NCBI RefSeq assembly: GCF_044792555.1
Contig: NZ_CP126239.1
Location: forward strand, 124,001 to 188,000
DNA length: 64,000 nt
From: Alicycliphilus denitrificans_A
Lineage (GTDB): Bacteria > Pseudomonadota > Gammaproteobacteria > Burkholderiales > Burkholderiaceae_C
Direction: 5' to 3'
Position 1 is the first letter of the stretch. The number at the start of each line of letters is the position of its first letter. The position numbers were made by a program, and so were the translations under genes. Positions 41,352-51,513 of the stretch are shown piece by piece. The notes beneath the pieces were generated by a model. That model made no database searches. It was given only the letters and a program-made list of their open reading frames with translations, and was not told the DNA's origin.

Positions 41352-43748
41352 CTAGAACAACACCTTCTGCGCACTCGTCAATGCCGCAAAGCTGTCGCCC
41401 AACGGCTGAAGAATCGCTTCAGCAATGGGCTGCAGTTGCTTGACGAGGTAGTGCTCATAGTCAATGCGCGAATACCGGGCCTCCAGCGGTTCGGGGCCGC
41501 TCTGCGTCATCACGTACTCGATCCAGCCTCCACGCTGGTACTGCTGCGGACGGTTCAGCTTCGCGTTGTGCGCGTCAGCAATGCGCGCCGCGCGCACCTG
41601 GGGAGGCACGTTGACCTCATAGGCATCGAGTCGGTGGCGCAGGCGTTTTCGGTAGACGAGCAGCGCATCCATCTGACCATCCAGCATTGACCGCGCATAG
41701 TCGGTCACGAACGCTCGGTAGGGCTCACCATGGAAGATGCGTGACAGCAAGCCCTCCTGGAACTGGCGCGCCAACGGGGTCCAGTCGCTGCGGGCCATCT
41801 CCAGCCCGCGATAGACCATCTCCTCCCGTCCCTCTTCATCGATGCTCAGGCCGGCGTAGCGCTTCTTGCTGCCGACATCCGATCCTCGGATGGTGGGCAT
41901 GAAGAACTTGGCGTAGTGGGTATCGAACTCGATTTCGAGGAAGTTCTCCAGCTGCTGCTCTTCTCGCAGCTTGCGGGTCCACCAGGCGTTGACTTCCTGC
42001 ACCAGATGGGCCGCAATGGCGTGCGCCTCCGCATTGGGATAGGTGCGTTTGAGCCAGATGAAGATGGAGTCGGTGTCTCCGTAGATGACCTGGTATCCAC
42101 GCTCCTCAACGAACTTCCGGGTGAGCTTCATCACCTCGTGGCCGCGCAGGGTCACGGCGGACACCAGCTTCGGGTTAAAGAAGCGGCACTCGGACGCGCC
42201 CAGCACCCCGGCGAAGGAATTCATGAGCAGCTTCAGGGCCTGCGACAGCGGCTGGTTCCGGTTCCGCTTGGCCTCGTCCCGGGCATTCGAGAGTGTGGTC
42301 ACGATGTCCGGCAGACAGTGTTTGTCGCGCGAAAACAGCGTGCCTTGCGGCCCCTGCACCAACCCGCTCTGGATGTCGGCGCTCTCTCCCTCGGCCAGAC
42401 CCACGGGGTCCACCAGAAAGGTCCGGATGATGGAGGGGTACAGACTCTTGTAGTCCAGGACCACGATGGAGTCGTAGAAGCCCGGGGTGGAGTCCATCAC
42501 ATAGCCGCCGGGAAAGGCCTTGGCTGCGATGTCACCCACGTTGGGTGCCACGTAACCCAGCCGGTGCATGCGCGGCAGGTAGTGGTGGCTGAACGCAGCA
42601 ATGGAACCACCAAAGTGATCTATCTGCAAACCCGTCGTCTGCGCTCGCTCCAGCACGAACGGCAGCAGCTCCAGTTTGTCGAAGATACGCAGGACGAGCG
42701 CGCAGTCGCGGATGTTGTAGCTGGCCAGCGCGGGCTTGTCTTCCTGGTAGCGCCGCTCGATCTCCGCCATCTTGTCGTAGGCATCGCCGATCTCCTTGCC
42801 CTCGCCCAGCAATGCCTGCGAGACCGCTTCGAGGCTGAACGACGGGAAGCTCCACATGCCCGCCCGCAGTGCTTCGATGCCATCGACAACCACACGCCCG
42901 GGCATGGGCGCGAACAGGTAGCCCTGGCGGCCGGGGTGCGTACGCCACGCGATGGGGCGGCGCTCGCGTCCGAGCAACAGCTGCACGGAGTTCGCATCGG
43001 CGGTCTTTTGCAGCACCCGCAGGTCGAACTGGATCACGCTCCAGCCGACGATGACATCCGGGTCATGGTCCGCAAACCAGGCATTGAGCTGCTCGATCAT
43101 CGCCCTGCGAGTTGAGCAGTACACAAGCCTGAAGTCCATCGGCGACACAGCTGGCGCCGACACAGACTCTGGTGCTTCCCCCAGCATGAACACCACCCGG
43201 TCACCCGCACCATCCAGTGCGATGGAGTACAGATCCTCCGTTGCGCTCGTCTCGATGTCCAGCGACACCACCTTCAACACCGGGCGCCAACCAGACGCGG
43301 GCTTCAACCTGCCGTCGAGGATGGTCGAACCTTCGCGCTGACCTCCCTCGACCAGAACACCAGCCGTGATGAACCGCTCCATCAGGTAGCGATCGTGCGG
43401 GCGGACATCCGCTTCGTAGAGCGGTATCCCCAGCGGCTGAAGTGCGCGCGCCAGCTTGCCCAGATCGCGGAACCTGCGAGCATAGACACCGAGGACGGGC
43501 TTCTGGTCGAACGTCTTCAGATCGAGCTCCCTTACCTCCAAGCCCTGCAGGCTTGCCAGCGGAGCTTGCGCTGCGGCCCGATCGCAGTCAGGCAGAAAGG
43601 CGACCGACGTCTGTCGGGTTATCAGCACCTTCTTCGGCCCCTCGTCGGTGGCCAGCCAGTATTCGATCTCGGTGCCGTCTGGGAGGTCCCGCCAGTTGCG
43701 GGTGAGAAGGAAGCCCCGGAGTTCGGTGGTTGCGAGGGCTGAGGGCAT
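41352..43748 (-). CDS. polB: DNA polymerase II (copy 2)
   Basis: This 798-residue family B polymerase is identical to 14138-16534, with exonuclease (DIETS) and polymerase motifs (DYKSLYPSI, YGDTDS) intact and the same LexA box upstream at 43832-43851. Duplication doubles the dose of an SOS polymerase if it is real. Confidence 0.95.
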   Translation of the reverse strand: MPSALATTELRGFLLTRNWRDLPDGTEIEYWLATDEGPKKVLITRQTSVAFLPDCDRAAAQAPLASLQGLEVRELDLKTFDQKPVLGVYARRFRDLGKLARALQPLGIPLYEADVRPHDRYLMERFITAGVLVEGGQREGSTILDGRLKPASGWRPVLKVVSLDIETSATEDLYSIALDGAGDRVVFMLGEAPESVSAPAVSPMDFRLVYCSTRRAMIEQLNAWFADHDPDVIVGWSVIQFDLRVLQKTADANSVQLLLGRERRPIAWRTHPGRQGYLFAPMPGRVVVDGIEALRAGMWSFPSFSLEAVSQALLGEGKEIGDAYDKMAEIERRYQEDKPALASYNIRDCALVLRIFDKLELLPFVLERAQTTGLQIDHFGGSIAAFSHHYLPRMHRLGYVAPNVGDIAAKAFPGGYVMDSTPGFYDSIVVLDYKSLYPSIIRTFLVDPVGLAEGESADIQSGLVQGPQGTLFSRDKHCLPDIVTTLSNARDEAKRNRNQPLSQALKLLMNSFAGVLGASECRFFNPKLVSAVTLRGHEVMKLTRKFVEERGYQVIYGDTDSIFIWLKRTYPNAEAHAIAAHLVQEVNAWWTRKLREEQQLENFLEIEFDTHYAKFFMPTIRGSDVGSKKRYAGLSIDEEGREEMVYRGLEMARSDWTPLARQFQEGLLSRIFHGEPYRAFVTDYARSMLDGQMDALLVYRKRLRHRLDAYEVNVPPQVRAARIADAHNAKLNRPQQYQRGGWIEYVMTQSGPEPLEARYSRIDYEHYLVKQLQPIAEAILQPLGDSFAALTSAQKVLF

Positions 43749-43831
43749 CAGGTGGAGCGGAAGACGGTGGCACGCTAATTCTGATGCCTCGGGAGAGCAG
43801 GTTGAGAGCTACGAAGCACTCTTGCGCATGA

Positions 43832-43851
43832 TACTGATTTTTTATACAGTA
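43832..43851. promoter_or_regulatory. LexA (SOS) box (copy 2)
   Basis: TACTG-N10-CAGTA, identical to 16618-16637, between polB and the divergent micro-ORF. Confidence 0.9.
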
Positions 43852-43876
43852 TTGTGAAACCGACACCGAAAAGACC

Positions 43877-43957
43877 ATGCACAAACCATCGCGCTATGTG
43901 TTCCGTCCTGCCCGGCCAGCACCCGCGTTGCTGCGCCGTATCTGGGCATGGTTCTAA
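43877..43957 (+). CDS. Putative SOS micropeptide (copy 2)
   Basis: 26 codons, identical to 16663-16743: a basic, aromatic-rich peptide frame 26 bp after the LexA box. Existence as a gene is unproven. Confidence 0.4.
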   Translation: MHKPSRYVFRPARPAPALLRRIWAWF

Positions 43958-44316
43958 GCCGGCACCACAGCGCTGTGAAGGCATGCCTCCGCAGGCCACC
44001 ACAATGCCCTAAATGCTCCCCGCTACCAGGTCCACCAGTACTTAGCCTGCGGAAACTCAAGGGTGCGCACTGTCTGTGCCGACAGCTTGAGGCTGATCTG
44101 AGTCACTTACAGTCCAATGCCTGAGCGGCAGCACCAACTGTTGAACGACGCCGGTTTGGAACAGCCGCTTCGCCCTCGGTAGCGACCTCTCGATTGCGCG
44201 GTCCGCCGCGTACCCACATGGAAGACCTCCATCGTCGGCCGCGTCGCGGTTACCTGTCTTGACGCAGATTAGCGTCGAGAACGATGGCCGCAATTCCCCT
44301 CGACCTCTTCGCCCCA

Positions 44317-45297
44317 TCACACCAAAGCAATCACTCGGCTCCTAAACTCATCAGCACTGATGCCCGCTTCCGCGAGCTTCCTCGTTAAGTTGATGTGCGG
44401 ATGCGCCGTACCACGATACGAGGTACGCAGACCCCGGGTTACGCCAAGGTCATCGAAGACAGCTGCTCGAAGTTCCATAATCCTGGCGCCTCCATCCGAA
44501 ATCCAAATCTCATTCTTGGCCCCGTGCTGAGCGACTGCAACACGCAATGGCCTCTTCATGTTGAACTTTGACCGGGCAGGATCGAACACGATATATGGGC
44601 TGTCCGCGCGCTCATGCCAATCAACGGGATGCCCTGGGGGGAAGCGCTCATGCCGCACGCATTGATCGCGATTGTCATAGGTGACCAAGACGTTCAAATG
44701 GTTGCGGAACCGACGAAGCTCGTCACTTGTGCTGTCGCTCCACACCTCACGTCGCCTGTCTTCAATTCGGACTCCTACCGTCCCAACACCTGCATAAAAG
44801 TATTCAGTGTGCCCAGTGCATATCAGCCTTCTTGCGCAAAAATACAGGACGATATCGCCCGGATACAACTTCTCGCGCACGTTCGGCCGACACACGCCCC
44901 ATGCTGCCAGCTCTGGGCGCCCGTCGTGGTACTCCGCACTGAAGAACGAAGGGTCGTCACCCCAGTCATAAACAGACCGCTCCGATCTGTATCGCTTTAA
45001 TAGCTCCGCTAAATCTGGGTACCGCGTGGCAGCATCATTGACAACGTCCCAAGCGCGCGTTGCGTTTGGCAAGACCTGCCGATACACACACACGTAGACG
45101 AGAGGGGCACGGTTTGGCCTTGCTCGCACCACCGTTTCTCTGGCCAATGATCGGCGGTTACGTCCTCTGCCTTCTGAACCTGTAACTTGAGCGGCGTCTG
45201 CGACGTAACTGGATCGGGCCGGGACCGCGCTTTTCCGCTCCCTAATAGGACCACATGACGACATGCTGATTTTCCCTTTGGTTCTACCCGCCTGCAC
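44317..45297 (-). CDS. Nmad/PUA-like protein (copy 2)
   Basis: Identical to 17103-18083. PUA/EVE-like core with VCRPNVREKLYPGDIVLYF, an unrecognised C-terminal half and a doubtful low-complexity N-terminus. The regions on both sides (43958-44316 and 45298-46059) hold no convincing gene. The paired palindromes recur at 45528-45574. Confidence 0.6.
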   Translation of the reverse strand: MQAGRTKGKISMSSCGPIRERKSAVPARSSYVADAAQVTGSEGRGRNRRSLARETVVRARPNRAPLVYVCVYRQVLPNATRAWDVVNDAATRYPDLAELLKRYRSERSVYDWGDDPSFFSAEYHDGRPELAAWGVCRPNVREKLYPGDIVLYFCARRLICTGHTEYFYAGVGTVGVRIEDRRREVWSDSTSDELRRFRNHLNVLVTYDNRDQCVRHERFPPGHPVDWHERADSPYIVFDPARSKFNMKRPLRVAVAQHGAKNEIWISDGGARIMELRAAVFDDLGVTRGLRTSYRGTAHPHINLTRKLAEAGISADEFRSRVIALV

Positions 45298-46059
45298 AAG
45301 CAGAGCACCTCTCGGTGTGTGAATTTCAAGGCCAATTTGGTTCGCAGAATAGCGCGCTTACCAAACGTTGAAATGGTACCCAGTGTTTCTGATCATGGCG
45401 CAGAGCCGCAAGTCCGGGAGGGGAGCGCTTTTCTTTTTTTGCCGTTTAGCGCTAGTAGGTCGCATCCCTTTGACTGGCCGCAACCGCTGCTGAGTCGGCT
45501 GTGCGGCAGGTCTGCTTCAGGCTGGTTGCGGTCAGTCGGTCTCGAGCATCGACTGACCGCTTGCACTGCAAGCGGAAATTGCGACGCGGCAAACGTATGC
45601 AAATCGAGAGCGCGCGGGCCCGAAGTGCTCCAGACCCCCTTGCGGGCCGCCGTTATCGCTCGCTTCGATTGATTTCAAGCGATGGCCTCAGGTCGGCGGC
45701 CGAGTTCAACCCGCGCGAGGCGAGCGTCCACCATTTTGGGAAGGAATCGCAGCGTCGATCGACGGAGAAGAGTGCGGGCGCACCCTCGGCGATCGAAACC
45801 CATCAAGCGGGGGAGAAAAGTCGCAGTGATGGCCATCCGTTCCGCCAATGTATCGCCGGCATCCTCCTTGGCATCAAGCAGCACCACGCTTCGCTCGGGG
45901 ATTTGCGGGTTTCTGTCCCGGACCGGGTCGGGTGGCGCTCGGAATAGGGGAAAAGCAAGGCGCTTGTCTTCACGGCTGCGATGCTCACTGGAATGATCGT
46001 CTTCGAAGGCATTGAGCGTCGCAAGTCGCTGCGTGCAGAACCCGCGATCTAACACAGGC

Positions 46060-47421
46060 TCAGGGATTCGGCTTCTGCGCCATCGGCGATTCGATCGGAT
46101 TTCCATAGAGCGGTCGGGCGCCGAATTGTGTGCTGATGGCGTAGGCCACGCCGCAGGCCAGCATCACTGGAACGGTGAGCTGGAATTGATTTGTCATCTC
46201 CAGCACCATCACGATCGCCATCAGCGGCGCATGGGTGACTGCGGCCAGCACCGCCGCCATGCCGACCACCGCGAGCAGACGCGGATCGCCCACCCATGCC
46301 GCCGGCAACCAGAGCGCTGCCACTTGGGCCAAGACACTTCCAGCGGTCGCCCCGACGAAAAGCGATGGCGTGAACACACCGCCGATCGCGCCGCTGCCAG
46401 AACTCAGTGTCGTCGCCACCACTTTTGCGAGCAGCACCCACGCGAGCCATTGCCAGGCGTGGTCACCGTGAAGCACCTGCGACACCACGCTGTAGCCATT
46501 GCCCCAGACCTGCGGCACCCAAGCCGACAACAGCCCCACGAGCAAGCCCCCGAGTCCGAGGCGCAGGACTGGCGTACGGATGCGCGCGAACCAGCTTCGC
46601 CCCAATTCGAGCAGCGCCAGCAACCCCCAGCCCAACCCGCCGAACAGCACGCCGGCGAGCAAGGCGATGCCGAGGCTCGTCGGTGCCATGACGACAGGCG
46701 GAACGTCGTAGAGCGGTTTGGGTTCGACCAGCCAGTAGATCAGTGAACTGGCCGTGGCCGACGCGATCAGCACTGGCGCGACCGTGTGGCGCGCGAGAAA
46801 ACCGAGCGCCAGTTCCAGAACAAAGACAACGCCGGCGATGGGTGCGTGGTACGCCGACCCGATGCCTGCGGCGATGCCGCACACCAGCAGCGTGTTGCGT
46901 TGCTCCGGCGCCGTCGCGACGAGTCGTGCCAGCCGCGCACTGACCCAGGCAGCCAGTTGGATCATCGGCCCTTCGCGTCCGATGGAAGCGCCCGTGCCGA
47001 CGGAAAAGAGCGAGGACACCGTGCGTGTCAACGTCGTTCGATCGTTCAGGTCGACTCTTCCGGCGCGCGCGGCATCGATGTAGTCGAGGTTCACCGCTCC
47101 GCCTGGCCCCCGCCTGGCCCAGACCGTTCCGCCTTGCAGGACCAGCCCTGCGATGAAGCCGCCCGCGGTGCAGACCAGCGCGCGGTGCCAGGGCGACAAC
47201 GACAACGCGGCTACGACCAGTCCGCCGCGTTGTCCGGTAGCCAGTTCTTCGACCCATTGCGTCAACCACCGGAAGCCCACGACGGCAGCCGCAGCGAGCG
47301 CGCCCGTCACGCCCGCCCACGACCAGACGCGCAGCGTCTTGGCGGCCGGCCCCATGCCCCACAACCGGGCAAGGCTGCGTTTCGCTGGCACTAATTCGTC
47401 GGGTTTTTCGTTGGCAGCCAC
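46060..47421 (-). CDS. CLC-family chloride channel or antiporter (copy 2)
   Basis: 453 residues, one codon shorter than copy 1 (one GCC fewer near 47160) and otherwise identical. GREGPMIQ and GGVFTPSLFVGA motifs are present. It overlaps yeiE by 31 bp. Confidence 0.9.
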   Translation of the reverse strand: MAANEKPDELVPAKRSLARLWGMGPAAKTLRVWSWAGVTGALAAAAVVGFRWLTQWVEELATGQRGGLVVAALSLSPWHRALVCTAGGFIAGLVLQGGTVWARRGPGGAVNLDYIDAARAGRVDLNDRTTLTRTVSSLFSVGTGASIGREGPMIQLAAWVSARLARLVATAPEQRNTLLVCGIAAGIGSAYHAPIAGVVFVLELALGFLARHTVAPVLIASATASSLIYWLVEPKPLYDVPPVVMAPTSLGIALLAGVLFGGLGWGLLALLELGRSWFARIRTPVLRLGLGGLLVGLLSAWVPQVWGNGYSVVSQVLHGDHAWQWLAWVLLAKVVATTLSSGSGAIGGVFTPSLFVGATAGSVLAQVAALWLPAAWVGDPRLLAVVGMAAVLAAVTHAPLMAIVMVLEMTNQFQLTVPVMLACGVAYAISTQFGARPLYGNPIESPMAQKPNP

Positions 47422-48341
47422 GGGGATTCCATTTCAAGACGCTCGCAGTGCGCCACAAAGCGCTGCAGGTTGCCCGAAAGGCGCTTTTTCTGATGGTGCA
47501 CCAGATAGAAGCGGCGTGTCAGGCGAGGCAACGTGGTTCGCAGAATGACCAATCTGCCGAGCGTGACCAAGTCCTGCACCGCGCACAGCGACAGGCAGGC
47601 TAGCCCGAGGCCCTCGGCCGCGGCCTGCTTGATGGCCTCGGTGCTGCCCGGCTGCATGTCGCCGTTCAGGTGGTACAGGTGCGGCAGCAGCGCATGCTCC
47701 ACCGCCTCGCGCGTTCCGGAGCCGGGTTCGCGAAGCAACCAACTCGCCTGACGCAAAGCCTTCAACGAGACGCGCGCCTGCGCACCGGGCTGCACCAGTG
47801 CATGCGTCGGTGCCGCCACGATGACCAGTTCGTCCTGCAGCCACGGCGAGACACGTAGCTCCGTTTCGTGGCACGGTCCCTCGATCAGACCGATGTCGAC
47901 CTCCAGCCGCGCCACGGCGGCGGCGACGTCGCGCGTGTTGCCGATGACCACGTCCACCGTGGCACCGGGCCATGCCTTTCGGTAGGCCGCGACCAACGCC
48001 GGCAGCACGTAGTTGCCGATCGTCGTGCTGGCACCAACGCGAAGGCGCGTGACCAAGGGCTCGGTTGCAGGTCCCGTGCTGCCGAGCCCGAACCAGCTTT
48101 CGATCTCCTGCGCGCCGTCGAGCAAGGCCCTTGCCTGCGGAAGCAATGCACGACCGTTGTCGTTCAGAAGCAAGCGCTTGCCGATGCGGTCGAACAGTCG
48201 GGCGCCGAGCAGGCTTTCCAGCTCGTTCAGCGCACCGCTGGTCGCCGACTGCGACAGTGAGACCCGCTCTCCGGCGGCGGTGGTGCTGCCGGTGTCGGCC
48301 ACGGCCGTGAAGATCAGGAGTTGACGCAATGTCAGACGCAT
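47391..48341 (-). CDS. yeiE: LysR-type regulator YeiE (copy 2)
   Basis: 316 residues, identical to 20180-21130. Winged-helix N-terminus and YeiE-type effector domain (VDIGLIEGPCHETEL). It is divergent from an intact yeiH here, with the operator-like TATCCG-N5-CGGATA at 48387-48403. Confidence 0.92.
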   Translation of the reverse strand: MRLTLRQLLIFTAVADTGSTTAAGERVSLSQSATSGALNELESLLGARLFDRIGKRLLLNDNGRALLPQARALLDGAQEIESWFGLGSTGPATEPLVTRLRVGASTTIGNYVLPALVAAYRKAWPGATVDVVIGNTRDVAAAVARLEVDIGLIEGPCHETELRVSPWLQDELVIVAAPTHALVQPGAQARVSLKALRQASWLLREPGSGTREAVEHALLPHLYHLNGDMQPGSTEAIKQAAAEGLGLACLSLCAVQDLVTLGRLVILRTTLPRLTRRFYLVHHQKKRLSGNLQRFVAHCERLEMESPWLPTKNPTN

Positions 48342-48386
48342 CCAAACGCTTTCGTTACCTGTTCGACGACTAGGTTATAGCGGAAG

Positions 48387-48403
48387 TATCCGTTTGCCGG
48401 ATA
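48387..48403. promoter_or_regulatory. Candidate YeiE operator (copy 2)
   Basis: TATCCG-N5-CGGATA between yeiE and yeiH, identical to 21176-21192. Confidence 0.6.
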
Positions 48404-48461
48404 GATCGCATCGGTTCAAAGTTCGTCCATGCCTTCCGAAAACGACGCGATGGAGAAAACG

Positions 48462-49577
48462 ATGCACACCGCCACCCTTACCGCTCAACCGATGCGCACC
48501 CCTGCTGGCATGCAGCGTGTGCGCCAGTTGGCTCCCGGCCTCGCACTGACGGGTGTCCTGGCATTCGCGTCGATCCAGCTGGGCAAGATCGGCTGGCTGC
48601 AATCCAACGGCATCAGCGCCCTGACCCTGGCCATCGTGCTGGGCATGGTGGTCGGCAATACCGTCTACCCCCGCATCGGCGCCACGGCCGGCGCCGGCGT
48701 GACCTTCTCCAAGGCCAGCCTGCTGCGCCTGGGCATCATCCTGTACGGCCTGCGCCTGACCTTCCAGGACATCGGCGACGTCGGCTGGACTGGCGTCGCG
48801 ATCGACGCGACGGTGCTGTGCAGCACTTTCGGCCTAGCCTGCTTCCTCGGCACGCGGGTGTTCGGCCTCGACCGCAAGACGGCCATGCTGATCGGCGCCG
48901 GCAGTTCGATCTGCGGCGCGGCGGCGGTGATGGCGGCCGAACCCGTCGTGCGCGGCCGCGCCGAGCAGGTGATGGTCGCGGTGGCCACGGTGGTGGTGTT
49001 CGGGACGCTGGCGATCTTCCTGTATCCGGTGCTGTATCACCTGATCGCGCAATACCGGCTGTTCGACCTGTCGCCGACCGCCTACGGCGTGTTCGCTGGC
49101 TCGACGATCCATGAAGTGGCACAGGTGGTCGCTGCCGGTCGTGCCGTCGGCGAGCAGGCCGCGAACACCGCCGTCATCGCCAAGATGGTTCGCGTGATGA
49201 TGCTGGCGCCGTTTCTCATCATCCTGTCGGCTTATCTCTCCCGCTCCGCTGCCAGGGACGCGGATGCGGTCGATCGCGAAGTGGAAGACAAGGCCTCGCC
49301 ACGCGGCGGCATCGTGATTCCCTGGTTTGCCCTCGGGTTCGTGGCGATCGCCGGGCTCAACTCGCTCGCTGTGCTGCCCCACGCGGTGGTGAGGCAGGTG
49401 ATCGACATCGACACGGTGCTGCTGGCGATGGCCATGGCCGGGCTCGGCTTGACGACGCACGTCTCGGCCCTCCGCAAGGCCGGCATCAAGCCGCTGGCGC
49501 TGGCGGCCGTGCTCTTCGTCTGGCTGGTGTGCGGCGGCTTCGCCATCAACGCGGGCATCACGTCGCTTCTGAATTGA
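48462..49577 (+). CDS. yeiH: YeiH (UPF0324) membrane protein (copy 2, intact)
   Basis: 371 residues from the ATG at 48462 (GGAG six bases upstream). About ten hydrophobic segments, including LGIILYGLRLTFQDIGDVGW, AGSSICGAAAVMAAEPVV, GVFAGSTIHEVAQVVAAGRA and the C-terminal GLTTHVSALRKAGIKPLALA. It is full length compared with the family. It is under likely YeiE control and is probably an inner-membrane anion exporter. Sulfite is the suspected substrate from the YeiE link and the neighbours. Copy 1 is broken by a 5-base repeat. Confidence 0.92.
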   Translation: MHTATLTAQPMRTPAGMQRVRQLAPGLALTGVLAFASIQLGKIGWLQSNGISALTLAIVLGMVVGNTVYPRIGATAGAGVTFSKASLLRLGIILYGLRLTFQDIGDVGWTGVAIDATVLCSTFGLACFLGTRVFGLDRKTAMLIGAGSSICGAAAVMAAEPVVRGRAEQVMVAVATVVVFGTLAIFLYPVLYHLIAQYRLFDLSPTAYGVFAGSTIHEVAQVVAAGRAVGEQAANTAVIAKMVRVMMLAPFLIILSAYLSRSAARDADAVDREVEDKASPRGGIVIPWFALGFVAIAGLNSLAVLPHAVVRQVIDIDTVLLAMAMAGLGLTTHVSALRKAGIKPLALAAVLFVWLVCGGFAINAGITSLLN

Positions 49578-49589
49578 CAGGGCGGACCT

Positions 49590-49617
49590 GGAATAAATCG
49601 GCTCCGCCATTCGTCCA
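49590..49617 (+). promoter_or_regulatory. ECF-sigma-type promoter for the module B redox operon (copy 2)
   Basis: GGAATA (49590-49595), 16 bp, CGTCCA (49612-49617); same as 22384-22411. Confidence 0.72.
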
Positions 49618-49643
49618 CCCCTCCAGACCACCGAAAGATCCTC

Positions 49644-50696
49644 ATGAAACTCCGTGCCCTCGCACTCTCGCTGTGCCTCGCCCTCTCGACACTCGCCTCG
49701 ATTCCTTCGGCAGCTTCGGCACAACCTGCACCTGTCGCTGCATCCGCAAGCGCGACGCAGCGCTGGACCTTCGACGGCGCCATCCGCAACAACTCGCTGG
49801 CGCTCAGCCCGGACGAGGGCACGGCCGTGGTGTCGTACAGCGAACGCCCGGACGTCGTCGTCTACGACCTGAAGGCGGGCAAGGTGCGCGCGGTGCTGAA
49901 CGGCTTCGTGACGCCGCGCAACATCGTGTTCGCGCCGTCGGGCGAATTCTTCTATGTCTCGGACAGCAGCCTGGGCACCGTGGCCAAGATCGCCACTTCC
50001 AGCCTGACGACGGTCGGCACCTTGCCCGCAGGCCCCGGCGCCTTCGGCACCGTGCTGAGCAAGGACGGCGCCACGATGTACGTGAACAACCAGGCAGCCA
50101 GCACCGTCACGCGCTTCGATCTCGCGAGCGGCGAGCCGCGTGCCGTCATCACGGGCTTCGCGCAGCCGCGCCAGGGCGTGCGCCTGAGTCCCGACGGATC
50201 GGCCTTGTACGTCACCAACTTCATGGGCGACAAGATCACCATCGTGAACACGGCGACCAACAAGATCGACGGGGAGATCACCGGCTTCAACAAGCTGCGC
50301 GCGATCTCGGTCACCGCCGATGGCAAGACCCTCTTCGCGGCGAACAGCGGCAGCAACACCATCGCGGTCGTCGACCTGGACAAGCGCGCCATCGATTCGA
50401 CGATCGCCGTCGGCAAGGACCCGTACGGCGCGGCGCTGTCGCCCGATGGCCAGCGCATCTACGCCGGCAACCTGGGCGACAACTCGCTCTCCGTCATCGA
50501 CGTCGCGAGCAGGAGCGTGGTCGCCACCATCACGGGTTTCAAGGAGCCGCGGCAGGCGATCGTCTTCACGCGCGACGGCAGGACGGCCTATGTGCTGAAT
50601 GAAGACCTGGGCCTGGCCAAGGTGGACCTGGCGAGCAACCGGGTGGAGGCGACGCTGGCTGCGCCGGCGGCGAAGATGCAGAAGGCCGCACCATGA
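49644..50696 (+). CDS. Exported YVTN/beta-propeller protein (copy 2)
   Basis: 350 residues, identical to 22438-23490: Sec signal then about seven YVTN-type blades. It is the first gene of the module B operon and overlaps the acfC-like frame by 4 bp. Confidence 0.85.
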   Translation: MKLRALALSLCLALSTLASIPSAASAQPAPVAASASATQRWTFDGAIRNNSLALSPDEGTAVVSYSERPDVVVYDLKAGKVRAVLNGFVTPRNIVFAPSGEFFYVSDSSLGTVAKIATSSLTTVGTLPAGPGAFGTVLSKDGATMYVNNQAASTVTRFDLASGEPRAVITGFAQPRQGVRLSPDGSALYVTNFMGDKITIVNTATNKIDGEITGFNKLRAISVTADGKTLFAANSGSNTIAVVDLDKRAIDSTIAVGKDPYGAALSPDGQRIYAGNLGDNSLSVIDVASRSVVATITGFKEPRQAIVFTRDGRTAYVLNEDLGLAKVDLASNRVEATLAAPAAKMQKAAP

Positions 50697-51476
50697 AGTG
50701 GGTGTCGCGAAGAATTGCGGTCCATTTGCTGGCCTGCGCGTCCGCGATGCTGCTGGCAGTCGGTCCAGCCTGGGCCGGTTCAACGCTCAACGTCTATGGC
50801 CCGGGCGGTCCCGCTCCCGCCATGAAGGAGGCAGCCAAGACCTTCGGCGCGCTTCAAAAACGTGGAAGTTAACGTTACAGCAGGCCCGACTCCCCAATGG
50901 GTAGAAAAGGCCAAACAGGATGCAGACGTCATTTACAGCGGCGCTGAAAACATGATGAGCGACTTTGCGAAGGCACTGCCCGGTGCGTTCGATCTGAAGG
51001 AAGCTGAACCACTGTACCTGCGACCGTCCGCCATCCTCGTTCGCCCTGGAAATCCCAAGCGCATCCGGGGATTTCGCGACCTTCTGGCCCCGGGCATCAA
51101 GGTGATGGCCGTTGCGGGCGCCGGGCAGACCGGGTTGTGGGAGGACGTGGCCGGCCGTACGGGCGACATCGCCATCGTTCGCGCATTCCGCAAGAACCTG
51201 TTGTTGCCCGAAGCCGCCAACAGTGCGGAGGCGCGTCAACGCTGGACCCAGGAGCCTGACATCGACGCCTGGTTGATCTGGAACATCTGGCAGGTGTCCA
51301 ACCCCGATCTGGCGCAACTGGTGGAGATGGATGAACCCTTCCGCATTTACCGAGACGTTGGCGTCGTCATCACCCATCGCGGCGGGGCAGCGCCTCAGGC
51401 GAAAGCGTTCGTGGACTACCTGAAATCGCCTGCTGGACAAGCAATCTTCGCAAAGTGGGGTTGGAAGACACCCTGA
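50693..51476 (+). pseudogene. acfC: AcfC-family oxyanion-binding protein, frameshifted (copy 2)
   Basis: Identical to 23487-24269 except for an extra A in an A-run near 50858. This shifts the frame after about residue 54 (GALQ). The frame reopens as VEVNVTAGPTPQWVEKAKQD and continues to 51476. Copy 1 is intact, and homopolymer length error is the simplest cause. Confidence 0.87.
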
Positions 51477-51513
51477 ATCGCCGCTGTATTTATCTAACAA
51501 ATGGAGACAACCC

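Noticed and set aside
48834..50783. 649-codon open frame on the minus strand in copy 2
   Set aside because: Antisense to yeiH and the propeller gene. Low-complexity Arg/Asp/His-rich translation.
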